From positions 1-64,000 of the forward strand of contig NZ_NEWD01000038.1 of assembly GCF_002234915.1 (NCBI RefSeq): DNA of 64,000 nucleotides, read 5' to 3'. Source of the DNA: Bifidobacterium vansinderenii. GTDB lineage: Bacteria > Actinomycetota > Actinomycetes > Actinomycetales > Bifidobacteriaceae. The notes beneath the pieces were generated by a model. The model saw only the letters and a program-made list of their open reading frames with translations. It did not search any database and was not told where the DNA came from. Positions 52,738-60,586 of this stretch are shown one piece after another (position 1 is the first letter of the stretch; every line of letters begins with the position of its first letter). A program made the translations under genes and the position numbers.

Positions 52738-54324
52738 TCAGTCCAGTCCGAGCTCACGGCGCACGATCGTAGCGTCGCCGGGCCAGTATACGGCCTTGCC
52801 GTCGATGATGTTGCGCGTCTCGTGGCCCTTGCCGATCACGAGCACGATGTTGAACCGTCCGTCACGGTCGACGGATTCGCGCGCCTCGCGGATCGCGGTG
52901 ACGATCGCCTGTTCGCGGTCCACGATGATCTGCACCCTGGCCGATTCGTCGCTGACGAACGACGCCATCTCCTCGCAGATCTTGCGCGGATCCTCGAAGT
53001 TCGGATCGTCCAGCGTGAAGACGAACGACTCGGCACGCCCCAGCGCACCCTTGACGATGCCCTCGCGCCGGTCGATCGCCTTGCCGCCCGTCGTGCCGGC
53101 TACCAGCGTGATGCGCGGATCGCGCTCGCCGTACACGCGCAGCATCTCATCGACCAGAGCCTTGGTCGACAGATAGTTGTGCGCGAAGTCCACGTATACG
53201 TGCAGTCCGTTGTCTCCCACGAACCGTTCCATGCGGCCGGGAACCTGCACACGTTCGATCGCGTGCATCGCCGGATCGTCGAACGGCACGCCGACGCGCA
53301 GCGCAAGCGCCACGGCCGAAGCGGCATTGAGGAAGTTGAATTCGCCGAGCATGTCCAGCTCGAACGACTGCGTACCGCCCTGATAGACAAGATCGAATCC
53401 GGTCTTACGACTCGGATCGGGTGTCATGATCACGTCGACGTTGGTCTGCGATTCATGGCCGCCGTCCGCGGCATCGATGCCAAACGTCGTCACCGCCACG
53501 TCATGGCGTTCGGCATCCTGCAGCAGCAGGCCGAGATGATCGCTGTCCGCGCCGATCACCATGGCGCGGCTGTTGGCGATGATCTGGCGCTTGCAGTGGA
53601 AGTAGTCCTCGAAGGTGGGGTGCTCGATGGGGCTGATGTGGTCGGGGCTGATGTTGAGGAAGGCGCCGACGTCGAAGGTGAGCCCGTGGACGCGGTGGAC
53701 CTTGTAGGCCTGGGAGCTGACCTCCATGACGAGGTATTTCATGCCGTTGTCGACCGCCGTGCGCATCATGCGGAACGCATCCAACGACTCCGGCGTGGTC
53801 AGATGCGACGGCTCCCACGTGCGGCCGTCAAGACAGACGGCGATGGAGCTCATCATCGCCGCATGACCGTCGGAATACGCGTTGAGGATCGCATGCGCGA
53901 AGTAGTTGGTGGTGGTCTTGCCCTTGGTGCCGGTGATGCCCACCACGGTCAGGGAGTCCTGCGGGCGGCCGAAGAACTCCGCCGACAGCAGGCTCATCGC
54001 CTTGTGCACGTCGTTCACGATCAGGCCAGGGGCCGCGGTACGGTCCTCGTAGTCGGTTTCCGCCACATAGCAGGAGAGTCCCTTGTCGTCGATGCCGTCC
54101 AGGAATTCGGGCTCGAAGCGACCCTTGACGAACAGCAGACTCCCGGGCCGTACCTCACGGGTGTCATAGGTAATGCCGGTGAATGGCGTCTCACTATGCG
54201 GCAGGTCATGCGCGTTAAGTGTCCATGCGTCTCCGACGATGATCTCGCGCAGCAGTCCATGCCGGGCGAGCAGGTCCACGGCCGAAGCCAGACACAATCC
54301 GGAACGATTCGATTCCATGGGCAT
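52738..54324 (-). CDS. MurE-type UDP-MurNAc-tripeptide synthetase (copy 1, DDPN motif)
   Basis: This Mur ligase (528 aa) adds the third residue to UDP-MurNAc-Ala-Glu. It has the P-loop GITGTKGKTTT, substrate loop TTPESLDAF, the Lys-carbamate region HCKRQ, and a C-terminal domain with the amino-acid-specificity motif DDPN at 439-442. DDPN is the form found in lysine-type enzymes. GAGGA precedes ATG 54324. Its central 239 bp (53564-53802) are identical to copy 2. An 86-bp gap with a 13-bp stem-loop separates the two genes. Confidence 0.9.
   Translation of the reverse strand: MPMESNRSGLCLASAVDLLARHGLLREIIVGDAWTLNAHDLPHSETPFTGITYDTREVRPGSLLFVKGRFEPEFLDGIDDKGLSCYVAETDYEDRTAAPGLIVNDVHKAMSLLSAEFFGRPQDSLTVVGITGTKGKTTTNYFAHAILNAYSDGHAAMMSSIAVCLDGRTWEPSHLTTPESLDAFRMMRTAVDNGMKYLVMEVSSQAYKVHRVHGLTFDVGAFLNISPDHISPIEHPTFEDYFHCKRQIIANSRAMVIGADSDHLGLLLQDAERHDVAVTTFGIDAADGGHESQTNVDVIMTPDPSRKTGFDLVYQGGTQSFELDMLGEFNFLNAASAVALALRVGVPFDDPAMHAIERVQVPGRMERFVGDNGLHVYVDFAHNYLSTKALVDEMLRVYGERDPRITLVAGTTGGKAIDRREGIVKGALGRAESFVFTLDDPNFEDPRKICEEMASFVSDESARVQIIVDREQAIVTAIREARESVDRDGRFNIVLVIGKGHETRNIIDGKAVYWPGDATIVRRELGLD
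53564..53802 (-). repeat. 239-bp segment identical to 55144-55382
   Basis: Every base matches the second murE-type gene at an offset of 1580, and identity stops abruptly on both sides. A second, shorter block (about 53885-54004 versus 55490-55585) is also near-identical. Confidence 0.95.
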
Positions 54325-54340
54325 ACGGTCCTCTTCCTAG

Positions 54341-54387
54341 ATATCCGTCGTGCACGTCACAACCACATCGACACGCACGACGGATAT
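54341..54387. other. Intercistronic stem-loop between the murE-type genes
   Basis: Perfect 13-bp arms ATATCCGTCGTGC and GCACGACGGATAT around a 21-base loop, with no T-run. Confidence 0.6.
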
Positions 54388-54410
54388 TCTACAGCGACCG
54401 TATGGCGCCG

Positions 54411-55886
54411 TCACTCCTGTGCGTCGAACAGGCGGGCGATCAGACGGTCGTCGCCCTCGTAGGCCACATGGCGGTTGTGGTCCTTGATCCAACGTTCGTC
54501 GCCCTTGCCGATCAGCAGCAGAACATTCAGCCGATCCTGGCGCTCGCGTGCGCGGTCCACCGCCCAGGTTACGGCCTCGGTGCGATCCACGATGATCGTG
54601 GACGCCACGTTCGGGTCGGTGATGTACCCCTGCATCTGATTGCAGATGTCGAGATACGGTTCGGTGTCGCTGTCCTCGGTGGTGAACACGAACTGGTCGA
54701 TGCGCGACTGCGCCGCGTTGACGATGCCGTCGCGACGGTCGTATGCCTTGTTGCCGGCCGAACCGGTGACCAGCGTGACATGCGGGTGACGCTCGCCGAA
54801 GCGCTTGTCCACGAAGTCGAGCAGCGCGTTCACGCTGGCGTAGTTGTGCGCGTAGTCGACGATCGCCACCGTGTCGCTGTGCGTGTCGTGGAACTGCTCC
54901 ATACGGCCGGCGATGCGCACGGTGTCCATGGCGTGCAGGGCAGGATCGTCGTCCGGCACACCAATCACATGGGCGATCGCCAGCGCGGCGGACGCGTTCG
55001 CATAGTTGAAGTCGCCGTCGATGGCCAGATCATGGGATGCCATCACCTGTTCGCGTGGCGCGGTCTCGGTCACGTCGATGCCGGCGCGGGCCGCGTCCTG
55101 ACGGATCAGATCGGCGTGTGCGCAGCCTTCACCAAGTACGAGAGCGCGGCTGTTGGCGATGATCTGGCGCTTGCAGTGGAAGTAGTCCTCGAAGGTGGGG
55201 TGCTCGATGGGGCTGATGTGGTCGGGGCTGATGTTGAGGAAGGCGCCGACGTCGAAGGTGAGCCCGTGGACGCGGTGGACCTTGTAGGCCTGGGAGCTGA
55301 CCTCCATGACGAGGTATTTCATGCCGTTGTCGACCGCCGTGCGCATCATGCGGAACGCATCCAACGACTCCGGCGTGGTCAGTTCGGATTCCTCGTAGTG
55401 CTTGCCGTCGAGGCAGTTGTCCACCGACGAGAAGAGGGCGGCCTTGCCACCGGACCAGGCGTTGAGCACGGCCTGAGTGAAGTACGCGGTGGTGGTCTTG
55501 CCCTTGGTGCCGGTGATGCCTACCACGGTCAGGGAGTCCTGGGGGCGGCCGAAGAACTCCGCCGACAGCAGGCTCATCGCCTTGCGGGCGTCGTCGACGA
55601 TCAGGCCGGTGGCGTCGGTGTGCTCGGAGAAGTCGGTTTCCGCCACATAGCAGGCGAGTCCGGCCTTGTTGGCGGCCGTCAGATACTCGGCCTTGAAGCG
55701 GCCCTTGCAGAACAGCAGCGTGGTGGCGTCCACGGCCCGGGAGTCATAGGTGACCGCGGTGAATTCGATGTTATCGAAATCCTGCGGATCGAGCGACCAG
55801 CGATCGTTCTGGATGATTTCTCGAAGCAGACCATGCTGGTCGAGCAGACGGGCGGCGGATGCGAGTGAGAGCGTCATGGTTTCCAT
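54411..55886 (-). CDS. MurE-type UDP-MurNAc-tripeptide synthetase (copy 2, variant specificity motif)
   Basis: This second MurE-type ligase (491 aa) is paralogous to copy 1, sharing the P-loop GITGTKGKTTT, TTPESLDAF and HCKRQ. At the specificity loop it has E404-D-S-D407 (FTTEDSDTEPY) in place of DDPN, so its amino-acid choice or activity may differ. Candidates are ornithine versus lysine, or a non-catalytic partner. It is first in the minus-strand run. ATG 55886 (METMTLSLA) is used, with MTLSLA three codons later as an alternative. Bifidobacteria often carry both Lys and Orn at position 3, which makes two ligases plausible. Confidence 0.87.
   Translation of the reverse strand: METMTLSLASAARLLDQHGLLREIIQNDRWSLDPQDFDNIEFTAVTYDSRAVDATTLLFCKGRFKAEYLTAANKAGLACYVAETDFSEHTDATGLIVDDARKAMSLLSAEFFGRPQDSLTVVGITGTKGKTTTAYFTQAVLNAWSGGKAALFSSVDNCLDGKHYEESELTTPESLDAFRMMRTAVDNGMKYLVMEVSSQAYKVHRVHGLTFDVGAFLNISPDHISPIEHPTFEDYFHCKRQIIANSRALVLGEGCAHADLIRQDAARAGIDVTETAPREQVMASHDLAIDGDFNYANASAALAIAHVIGVPDDDPALHAMDTVRIAGRMEQFHDTHSDTVAIVDYAHNYASVNALLDFVDKRFGERHPHVTLVTGSAGNKAYDRRDGIVNAAQSRIDQFVFTTEDSDTEPYLDICNQMQGYITDPNVASTIIVDRTEAVTWAVDRARERQDRLNVLLLIGKGDERWIKDHNRHVAYEGDDRLIARLFDAQE
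55144..55382 (-). repeat. 239-bp segment identical to 53564-53802
   Basis: This is the second copy of the shared murE block. It encodes the central domain around TTPESLDAFRMM and SPDHISPIEHPTFED. Confidence 0.95.
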
Positions 55887-56078
55887 TGTTCCTGACTGGA
55901 GTTACGGATGATCGGTGAATCCGTCCGGCGGTGGTTCGGGTTATGCCCGTGCCGCCGGAACCGGTGACAGTGTATCTCCGCGCACGTTCAAGAACGCTGG
56001 GAACATCGTGGTAATTCTGTGATGATCCCTTCTGCTCTCTGGACTTTTCGATGAATGTCCGGCCGAGGGTCGATCGCT

Positions 56079-56825
56079 TTACTCGAACCAGCCGCCGATG
56101 ATCGGGGTGCGTCCCTTGGAGGTGAGCCACTGGTTGAACGAGTCCCTCCAGCGACGGTAGGCGTCGCGCTGCCAGTCCATGAGCTCGCCGAGCGTCAGCC
56201 GTCCGGTCTGAGGATAGAGACGGGTGATCGGTGCGATCAGGTCCACCGCGGCCGTGGTGTCGGCAGTGGCGTTGTGGAAGTCACCACGCGGTTCCACGCC
56301 GTAGTAGAACGTGGTGTCGGTCAGCGTGCGCTTGCCCTTGCGGTGCGAGATCTCGCGGTCGATCACCAGCGGATCCACCACGACGGGTTCACAGTCCAAA
56401 CGGTCACGCAGCGATTGCAGTCCCCAACGGGCAAGATCACCCTCGAGCATGTCCACGTCGAACGGGGCGTTGTAGGCGAGCAGCGGAATGCCATGACGCT
56501 GCGCCTCGGCGATGATCCCGGCAATCGTCTCCAGCACCTCCGTGGGTTCGCCGCCATGCTCCTGCAGGAACTCGTCGGTGAATCCGTTCACACGGCTTGC
56601 GGCGGGGGAGACCGGACGATGCGGATTGATCAGCCATTCGCCGATCACGTCGCCCGCATAGCCTTTGGCCGGGTCGCGTAGCACCAGGGACGCCGAGCAG
56701 ATGGCGTCGCGACCTGCGGTCACGCCCGTGGTTTCGGTGTCGAACCCCAGCAGCCATGAGTCGGCCAGTGTCTGATCTGCGGTCTGATTCGGTGCGGCTT
56801 CGATCGCCGTAAGCAATTCGGTCAT
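56079..56825 (-). CDS. 3'-5' exonuclease (DnaQ/RNase T-like)
   Basis: This DEDD-family exonuclease (248 aa) has Exo I GFDTETTG, Exo II YNAPFDVDML, and Exo III with HNATADT, the DEDDh form. It may act in DNA repair, RNA trimming or proofreading. ATG 56825 (MTELLTAIE) fits the domain; the frame extends upstream over the sigma-factor promoter without a supported start. The gene is divergent from the sigma factor, and a 192-bp gap separates it from the murE-type run. Confidence 0.9.
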   Translation of the reverse strand: MTELLTAIEAAPNQTADQTLADSWLLGFDTETTGVTAGRDAICSASLVLRDPAKGYAGDVIGEWLINPHRPVSPAASRVNGFTDEFLQEHGGEPTEVLETIAGIIAEAQRHGIPLLAYNAPFDVDMLEGDLARWGLQSLRDRLDCEPVVVDPLVIDREISHRKGKRTLTDTTFYYGVEPRGDFHNATADTTAAVDLIAPITRLYPQTGRLTLGELMDWQRDAYRRWRDSFNQWLTSKGRTPIIGGWFE

Positions 56826-56911
56826 GCCTTGTATTGTCTGCGGTCTCAACGACAAAGAACGGCCGATGACCGGGGTTTCGCGGTTCTCAGGCATGCCCGT
56901 GGCACAATGGA

Positions 56912-57631
56912 ATGGTGGTTGACAACAAGACTCCAGACATGACGGACGGGGACAGGCGCGCCGAATTCGAGGCGCTGGCCATGCCCGTGGTGGACGGCCT
57001 CTACCGTCAGGCGATGAAGCTGACCAACAATCCCGAGGACGCACAGGATCTGGTGCAGGACACCTTCGAACGAGGATTCAAGAACTTCGACTCGTTCACG
57101 ACGGGCACCAACTTCGCGGCATGGATGACCACCATCGAACGCAACCTGTACTTCAACCAGTATCAGAAGGCGAAACGGCGCCCCCAACGTGCCAACGACT
57201 CGACCGGCGAATACGACGACTGGGACATCTACTCCGCATCCGAGCACAGCGGCGAGGGACTCAAATCCGCCGAGCAGACTTATTGGGACGCCTTTGCTCC
57301 CGAGGAGATCATGGCCGCGCTGAACAAACTCAGTCCGGAACGCCGTCAGGTGTTCATCGATGCCGCCATCGACGGCAAGTCGTACCAGCAGGTGGCAGAC
57401 GAGCAGGGCGTAAAGATCGGCACGGTGATGAGTCGTCTCAACAGGGCCCGCACCCAGCTCAAGCACGAGCTGGAAAGCTATGCCCGGGAACGCGGGTACG
57501 GCAAGACCGCCGTTTCACCGAACGCGAACTCCAAAGGCGACGATTCGGGCGATAATGGACGTAGGAAGCGATCGCATGCCGGTCGACGGAAAACGATCGC
57601 CGGCCATGCCGTAGGGAAGGAGCGCTCATGA
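56912..57631 (+). CDS. ECF sigma factor, SigH/SigR type
   Basis: This 239-residue sigma-70 family factor has region 2 (DAQDLVQDTFERGFKNFDSF) and region 4 (SPERRQVFIDAAIDGKSYQQ and GTVMSRLNRARTQL). GTVMSRL is the hallmark of the thiol-stress SigH/SigR group of actinobacteria. A basic tail of about 45 residues (GRRKRSHAGRRKT) is unusual. The start is uncertain: ATG 56912 or ATG 56939. Its stop overlaps the Cys-rich partner gene (ATGA). Targets of this group elsewhere include thioredoxin and mycothiol genes; the AhpF-like gene here could be one, which is inference. Confidence 0.9.
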   Translation: MVVDNKTPDMTDGDRRAEFEALAMPVVDGLYRQAMKLTNNPEDAQDLVQDTFERGFKNFDSFTTGTNFAAWMTTIERNLYFNQYQKAKRRPQRANDSTGEYDDWDIYSASEHSGEGLKSAEQTYWDAFAPEEIMAALNKLSPERRQVFIDAAIDGKSYQQVADEQGVKIGTVMSRLNRARTQLKHELESYARERGYGKTAVSPNANSKGDDSGDNGRRKRSHAGRRKTIAGHAVGKERS

Positions 57632-57927
57632 ACGGTCAGATCGAACGCCATACCAGCGTCAGCATCACGAGCGACCCCAACGGTGCGCTCCGCCACGCGA
57701 CGATCACCCAGACCGTGGTCAACGTCACGCCCGCCCCGGCGGTTCCGGTACCAGCCGCGCCCGAGGGATTTGCGTCATCGGACGGTGGATGCTTCGACAT
57801 CAACACCTGTTGCGACGATCGGGAGAAGGCCATGATCGAGATGCTGCGGGCCTATCTGCGTCCCGCCGGCGCCCCCGAATGCTTGATCGAACGTCTTCAC
57901 CAGTGCCTGCGCAACGACGCCGACTGA
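57628..57927 (+). CDS. Cys-rich partner of the sigma factor, candidate redox anti-sigma factor
   Basis: The 99-residue protein occupies the position of RsrA/RshA, the zinc anti-sigma factors of SigR/SigH. It has cysteines at 55, 61, 62, 85 and 93 but not the canonical H-x3-C-x2-C. The last 30 residues (APECLIERLHQCL) resemble the C-terminal end of RsrA. The first 50 residues are Thr/Val/Pro-rich and unlike it. It is translationally coupled to the sigma gene. An anti-sigma role is inferred from position and cysteines. Confidence 0.65.
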   Translation: MNGQIERHTSVSITSDPNGALRHATITQTVVNVTPAPAVPVPAAPEGFASSDGGCFDINTCCDDREKAMIEMLRAYLRPAGAPECLIERLHQCLRNDAD

Positions 57928-57988
57928 CCGTGTAGCGTTGTGTGCTCCGCGTGCTTCCTCCTCCGCGGGGTCTGACTTTTTTATTGTT

Positions 57989-58040
57989 GTGCTCCCTCCA
58001 TGGGAGGGAGCTGGCCGACGAAGTCGGACTGAGGGAGGGC
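57989..58040. repeat. Intergenic repeat (family copy 3)
   Basis: A single unit: the dyad GTGCTCCCTCC/GGGAGGGAG, then CTGGCCGACGAAGTCGGA and CTGAGGGAGGGC. It matches the units at 14449-14584 and 42975-43099. Confidence 0.8.
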
Positions 58041-58066
58041 TGAAACCTCCGCCTACGAATTACAAA

Positions 58067-58104
58067 AAAGAACCCCGGACGCATATCGCGTTCCGGGGTT
58101 CTTT
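58067..58104 (-). terminator. Terminator of the bL37-like gene
   Basis: AAAGAACCCCGGA pairs with TCCGGGGTTCTTT. On the minus strand it is followed by a T-run (TTTTTTGT), 26 bp after the 24-codon gene. Confidence 0.85.
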
Positions 58105-58129
58105 CGCTTGGAAAAGCCTGCCTTGAAGA

Positions 58130-58204
58130 TCAGGCATTCGGCCTCTTGCCGTGGTTTGCAGCCTTCTTACGGCGGTCACGACGCAGACGTCCGCGCTTGC
58201 CCAT
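58130..58204 (-). CDS. Ribosomal protein bL37-like 24-residue peptide
   Basis: The minus strand encodes a 24-residue, highly basic peptide starting MGKRGRLRRDRRKKAA and ending NHGKRPNA. This matches the tiny actinobacterial 50S protein bL37 seen in mycobacterial ribosome structures. AAAGGAG lies seven bases upstream of ATG 58204. A good promoter precedes it and an intrinsic terminator follows, so it forms its own transcription unit. It is short enough to be missed by most gene callers. Confidence 0.85.
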   Translation of the reverse strand: MGKRGRLRRDRRKKAANHGKRPNA

Positions 58205-58242
58205 GATGGACTCCTTTACTGATGATGAAATAAGCCTGATGG

Positions 58243-58271
58243 ATTATCCCATATTTGCGCGACAAACACAA
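58243..58271 (-). promoter_or_regulatory. Promoter of the bL37-like gene
   Basis: On the minus strand TTGTGT (58266-58271) and GATAAT (58243-58248) are separated by 17 bp, about 40 bp before the start. Confidence 0.6.
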
Positions 58272-58352
58272 CTCAGGGTCAACCCATGGTTCATTCTCCG
58301 GTCATTCGGCAACGGGCTCGACGGATGCGGTGCACGCCGGCCGCCCGTGATG

Positions 58353-59303
58353 TCACAGGCTTGCGCTGATGAACAGCTTGCTCGTGAACGTCTCGCCGGG
58401 CTTGATGCTCACCAGATCAATGCCGGTGTTGAAGGTGTTCGCGTACGCGGTCTGCGGCTCCACCGCGGTGCCGGCCGGGTGCATGAACGCGGGGAAGCCG
58501 GTGCCGGTGCACACCTGGAACGAGGTGATGGTCTCGTCGCCGCCCACCTTGACGGTCAGGCCGTCGGGGCGCGTGAACGTGGCGGTCACGGTGCCGTCGG
58601 CGTCATGATGCAGATCGGTCCAGGCGTCGTCGAACGGCTGGTCCACCAGCAGCGGACCCTGGCGCAGATCGTACTTGGTGCCGTCCACGGATTCGGTACC
58701 GGTGGGGATCAGGTTCTCGTCCACGGTCACGTGCGTGTCGCCGGGCACGGTCAGATGGCACTGCGCGTTGGCGCCGTCGATCTCATCGCCGTAGCCGTTG
58801 AAGCCGTTGTCGAGCCACGGGTGGATGGCCATCGCCCACGGGGCGTTGATGTCGCCGTTGTTGTAGGCGCTCACGGTGACGTGCATGCCGTCCTCGTCCA
58901 GCTCATGCGTGCAGGTGACCAGCAGGTCGAACGGGTAGCCGTTCATGTTCGGCACGCGCCACGTCTGCGTGACGGAGGACTCGGTGAGCGTCTCGAGGTT
59001 CCAGAAGGAACGGTAGCCGTAGCCGTGAATGGCGTTGTTGCGGTCATGCTCGTCGATGGGCAGCTCGTAGGTCTTGCCCTCGAACGTGTACTTGCCGTCC
59101 TTGATGCGGTTGGGGAACGGGATGAGCAGCTGACCCTGGCAGCAGGTGATCGGATCGTCGGGGCCGAGCGGCACGATCACGTTCTTGCCCTTGTAGGTAA
59201 TCTTGCGCATCGTGGAGCCAAGTTCGGTGATCACGGCCTCGTAGTCGCCGTATGAGATCGAGTACTGCTGACCGGTGCGCGGCGGCAGGTTCTTGATTGC
59301 CAT
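58353..59303 (-). CDS. Aldose 1-epimerase family protein
   Basis: This 316-residue mutarotase of the GalM fold interconverts alpha and beta anomers of aldoses. Features are LLIPFPNRIKDGKYTFEGK, the HGYGYRSFW His motif, and MAIHPWLDNGFNG. ATG 59303 (MAIKNLPPR) has GGGAG at the right distance; two more ATGs at 59309 and 59318 are less well placed. It is a single gene with no sugar operon attached. Confidence 0.92.
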   Translation of the reverse strand: MAIKNLPPRTGQQYSISYGDYEAVITELGSTMRKITYKGKNVIVPLGPDDPITCCQGQLLIPFPNRIKDGKYTFEGKTYELPIDEHDRNNAIHGYGYRSFWNLETLTESSVTQTWRVPNMNGYPFDLLVTCTHELDEDGMHVTVSAYNNGDINAPWAMAIHPWLDNGFNGYGDEIDGANAQCHLTVPGDTHVTVDENLIPTGTESVDGTKYDLRQGPLLVDQPFDDAWTDLHHDADGTVTATFTRPDGLTVKVGGDETITSFQVCTGTGFPAFMHPAGTAVEPQTAYANTFNTGIDLVSIKPGETFTSKLFISASL

Positions 59304-59522
59304 ATCCATCACTCCCATAGTGAACGTCCATGCGAACGCATGTCGATTGGTCGTTGCGATAACCGAAATGTTACCGCTCTCATAAGTGTACCCCTTCGGT
59401 CCGGAACCATGCCGGACCTGATGTTCCAACGGTGAATCACACATCACGCCGCTCTTCCTCTTCGCCGCGATGCCTTACCATGGGTTGCAGTTCGCACGGC
59501 AACGATAGGAAAGGCTGTATTC

Positions 59523-60512
59523 ATGGGCAAGGGCATTGTACTGGCGGATCCGCGCGGCTTCTGCGCCGGAGTCGACCGCGCCATCCAGACCGTCGAGACG
59601 ATTCTCAAGGCGGCCAAAAGCGATGCCACCGAACGCCCGCAGGGTCTTCCCCCCGTATACGTGCGACGTCAGATCGTGCACAATCGCCACGTGGTGGGAG
59701 ACCTCGCCGCCCAGGGCGCGGTGTTCGTGGAGGAGCTCGACGAGATCCCCGACGAGGCCGTGGCCGCCGGCATCCCCGTCGTGTTCTCCGCTCACGGCGT
59801 ATCCCCGGCCATCCAGCACGAGGCCTCTCGGCGTGGCATGCACGTGGTGGACGCCACATGCCCGCTGGTCAGCAAAGTGCATCGCGAGGTGCTGCGCTAC
59901 GTCAAAGACGGCTACGAGATCGTCTACATCGGGCATCGCGGCCACGACGAGGCCGTGGGCGTGGTGGGGGAGTCCCCGGAACATGTCCATTTGATCGAGC
60001 ATGCCGACGACGTGAACGGGCTCGACTTTCCGCCCGACTCGAAGCTCATCTACCTGTCCCAGACCACGCTGTCGATCGACGAAACCCGTGCGGTGATCGA
60101 AGCGCTCAAGGCGCGATTCCCCTGGATCATCGAGCCGCCGAGCTCCGACATCTGCTACGCCACACAGAACAGGCAGACCGCCGTCAAATCCGTGGCCGAG
60201 AAGTCCGACTGCGTGGTCGTGGTTGGTTCGGCGAATTCGTCGAACTCGGTGCGGCTCATGGAGGTGGCGGAACAGGCGCTCGCGGGCCGTGGACGCGCCT
60301 GGCGTGTGGATGATGCGAGCGAGCTCGACCCGGCATGGTTCGAACACGCCTCCTCGGTGGGCGTGACCTCCGGTGCGTCCGTGCCTGAGGCGCTGGTCTC
60401 CGGTGTGGTGACGGCGCTGAAATCCATGGGGTACGAGGACGTGTCGTACGTGACCACCACCAAGGAGAAGATGCACTTCGTGCTGCCGGCCGAACTGCGT
60501 CGCGCTCATTGA
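59523..60512 (+). CDS. ispH: 4-hydroxy-3-methylbut-2-enyl diphosphate reductase
   Basis: This last enzyme of the MEP isoprenoid pathway makes IPP and DMAPP with a 4Fe-4S cluster. Cluster cysteines are Cys14 (GFCAGVDRA), Cys113 (DATCPLVSK) and Cys211 (ICYATQNRQ). Catalytic-site residues in GHRGHDEA and TQNRQ are present. It is 329 residues long. AGGAAAGG is upstream of the ATG. Electron donors are not encoded nearby. Confidence 0.97.
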   Translation: MGKGIVLADPRGFCAGVDRAIQTVETILKAAKSDATERPQGLPPVYVRRQIVHNRHVVGDLAAQGAVFVEELDEIPDEAVAAGIPVVFSAHGVSPAIQHEASRRGMHVVDATCPLVSKVHREVLRYVKDGYEIVYIGHRGHDEAVGVVGESPEHVHLIEHADDVNGLDFPPDSKLIYLSQTTLSIDETRAVIEALKARFPWIIEPPSSDICYATQNRQTAVKSVAEKSDCVVVVGSANSSNSVRLMEVAEQALAGRGRAWRVDDASELDPAWFEHASSVGVTSGASVPEALVSGVVTALKSMGYEDVSYVTTTKEKMHFVLPAELRRAH

Positions 60513-60586
60513 ACGGACATCCGTCCATGTCGTTCGCCTTTCGTTCTACAATGTCCAGCGATTGTCGTTGAGGGATTGGAGAGGCG

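Noticed and set aside
52549-55868. Two plus-strand frames of 637 and 488 codons opposite the murE-type genes, sharing a near-identical block
   Set aside because: The shared block is the 239-bp murE repeat read backwards; the sense genes have complete Mur-ligase motifs.
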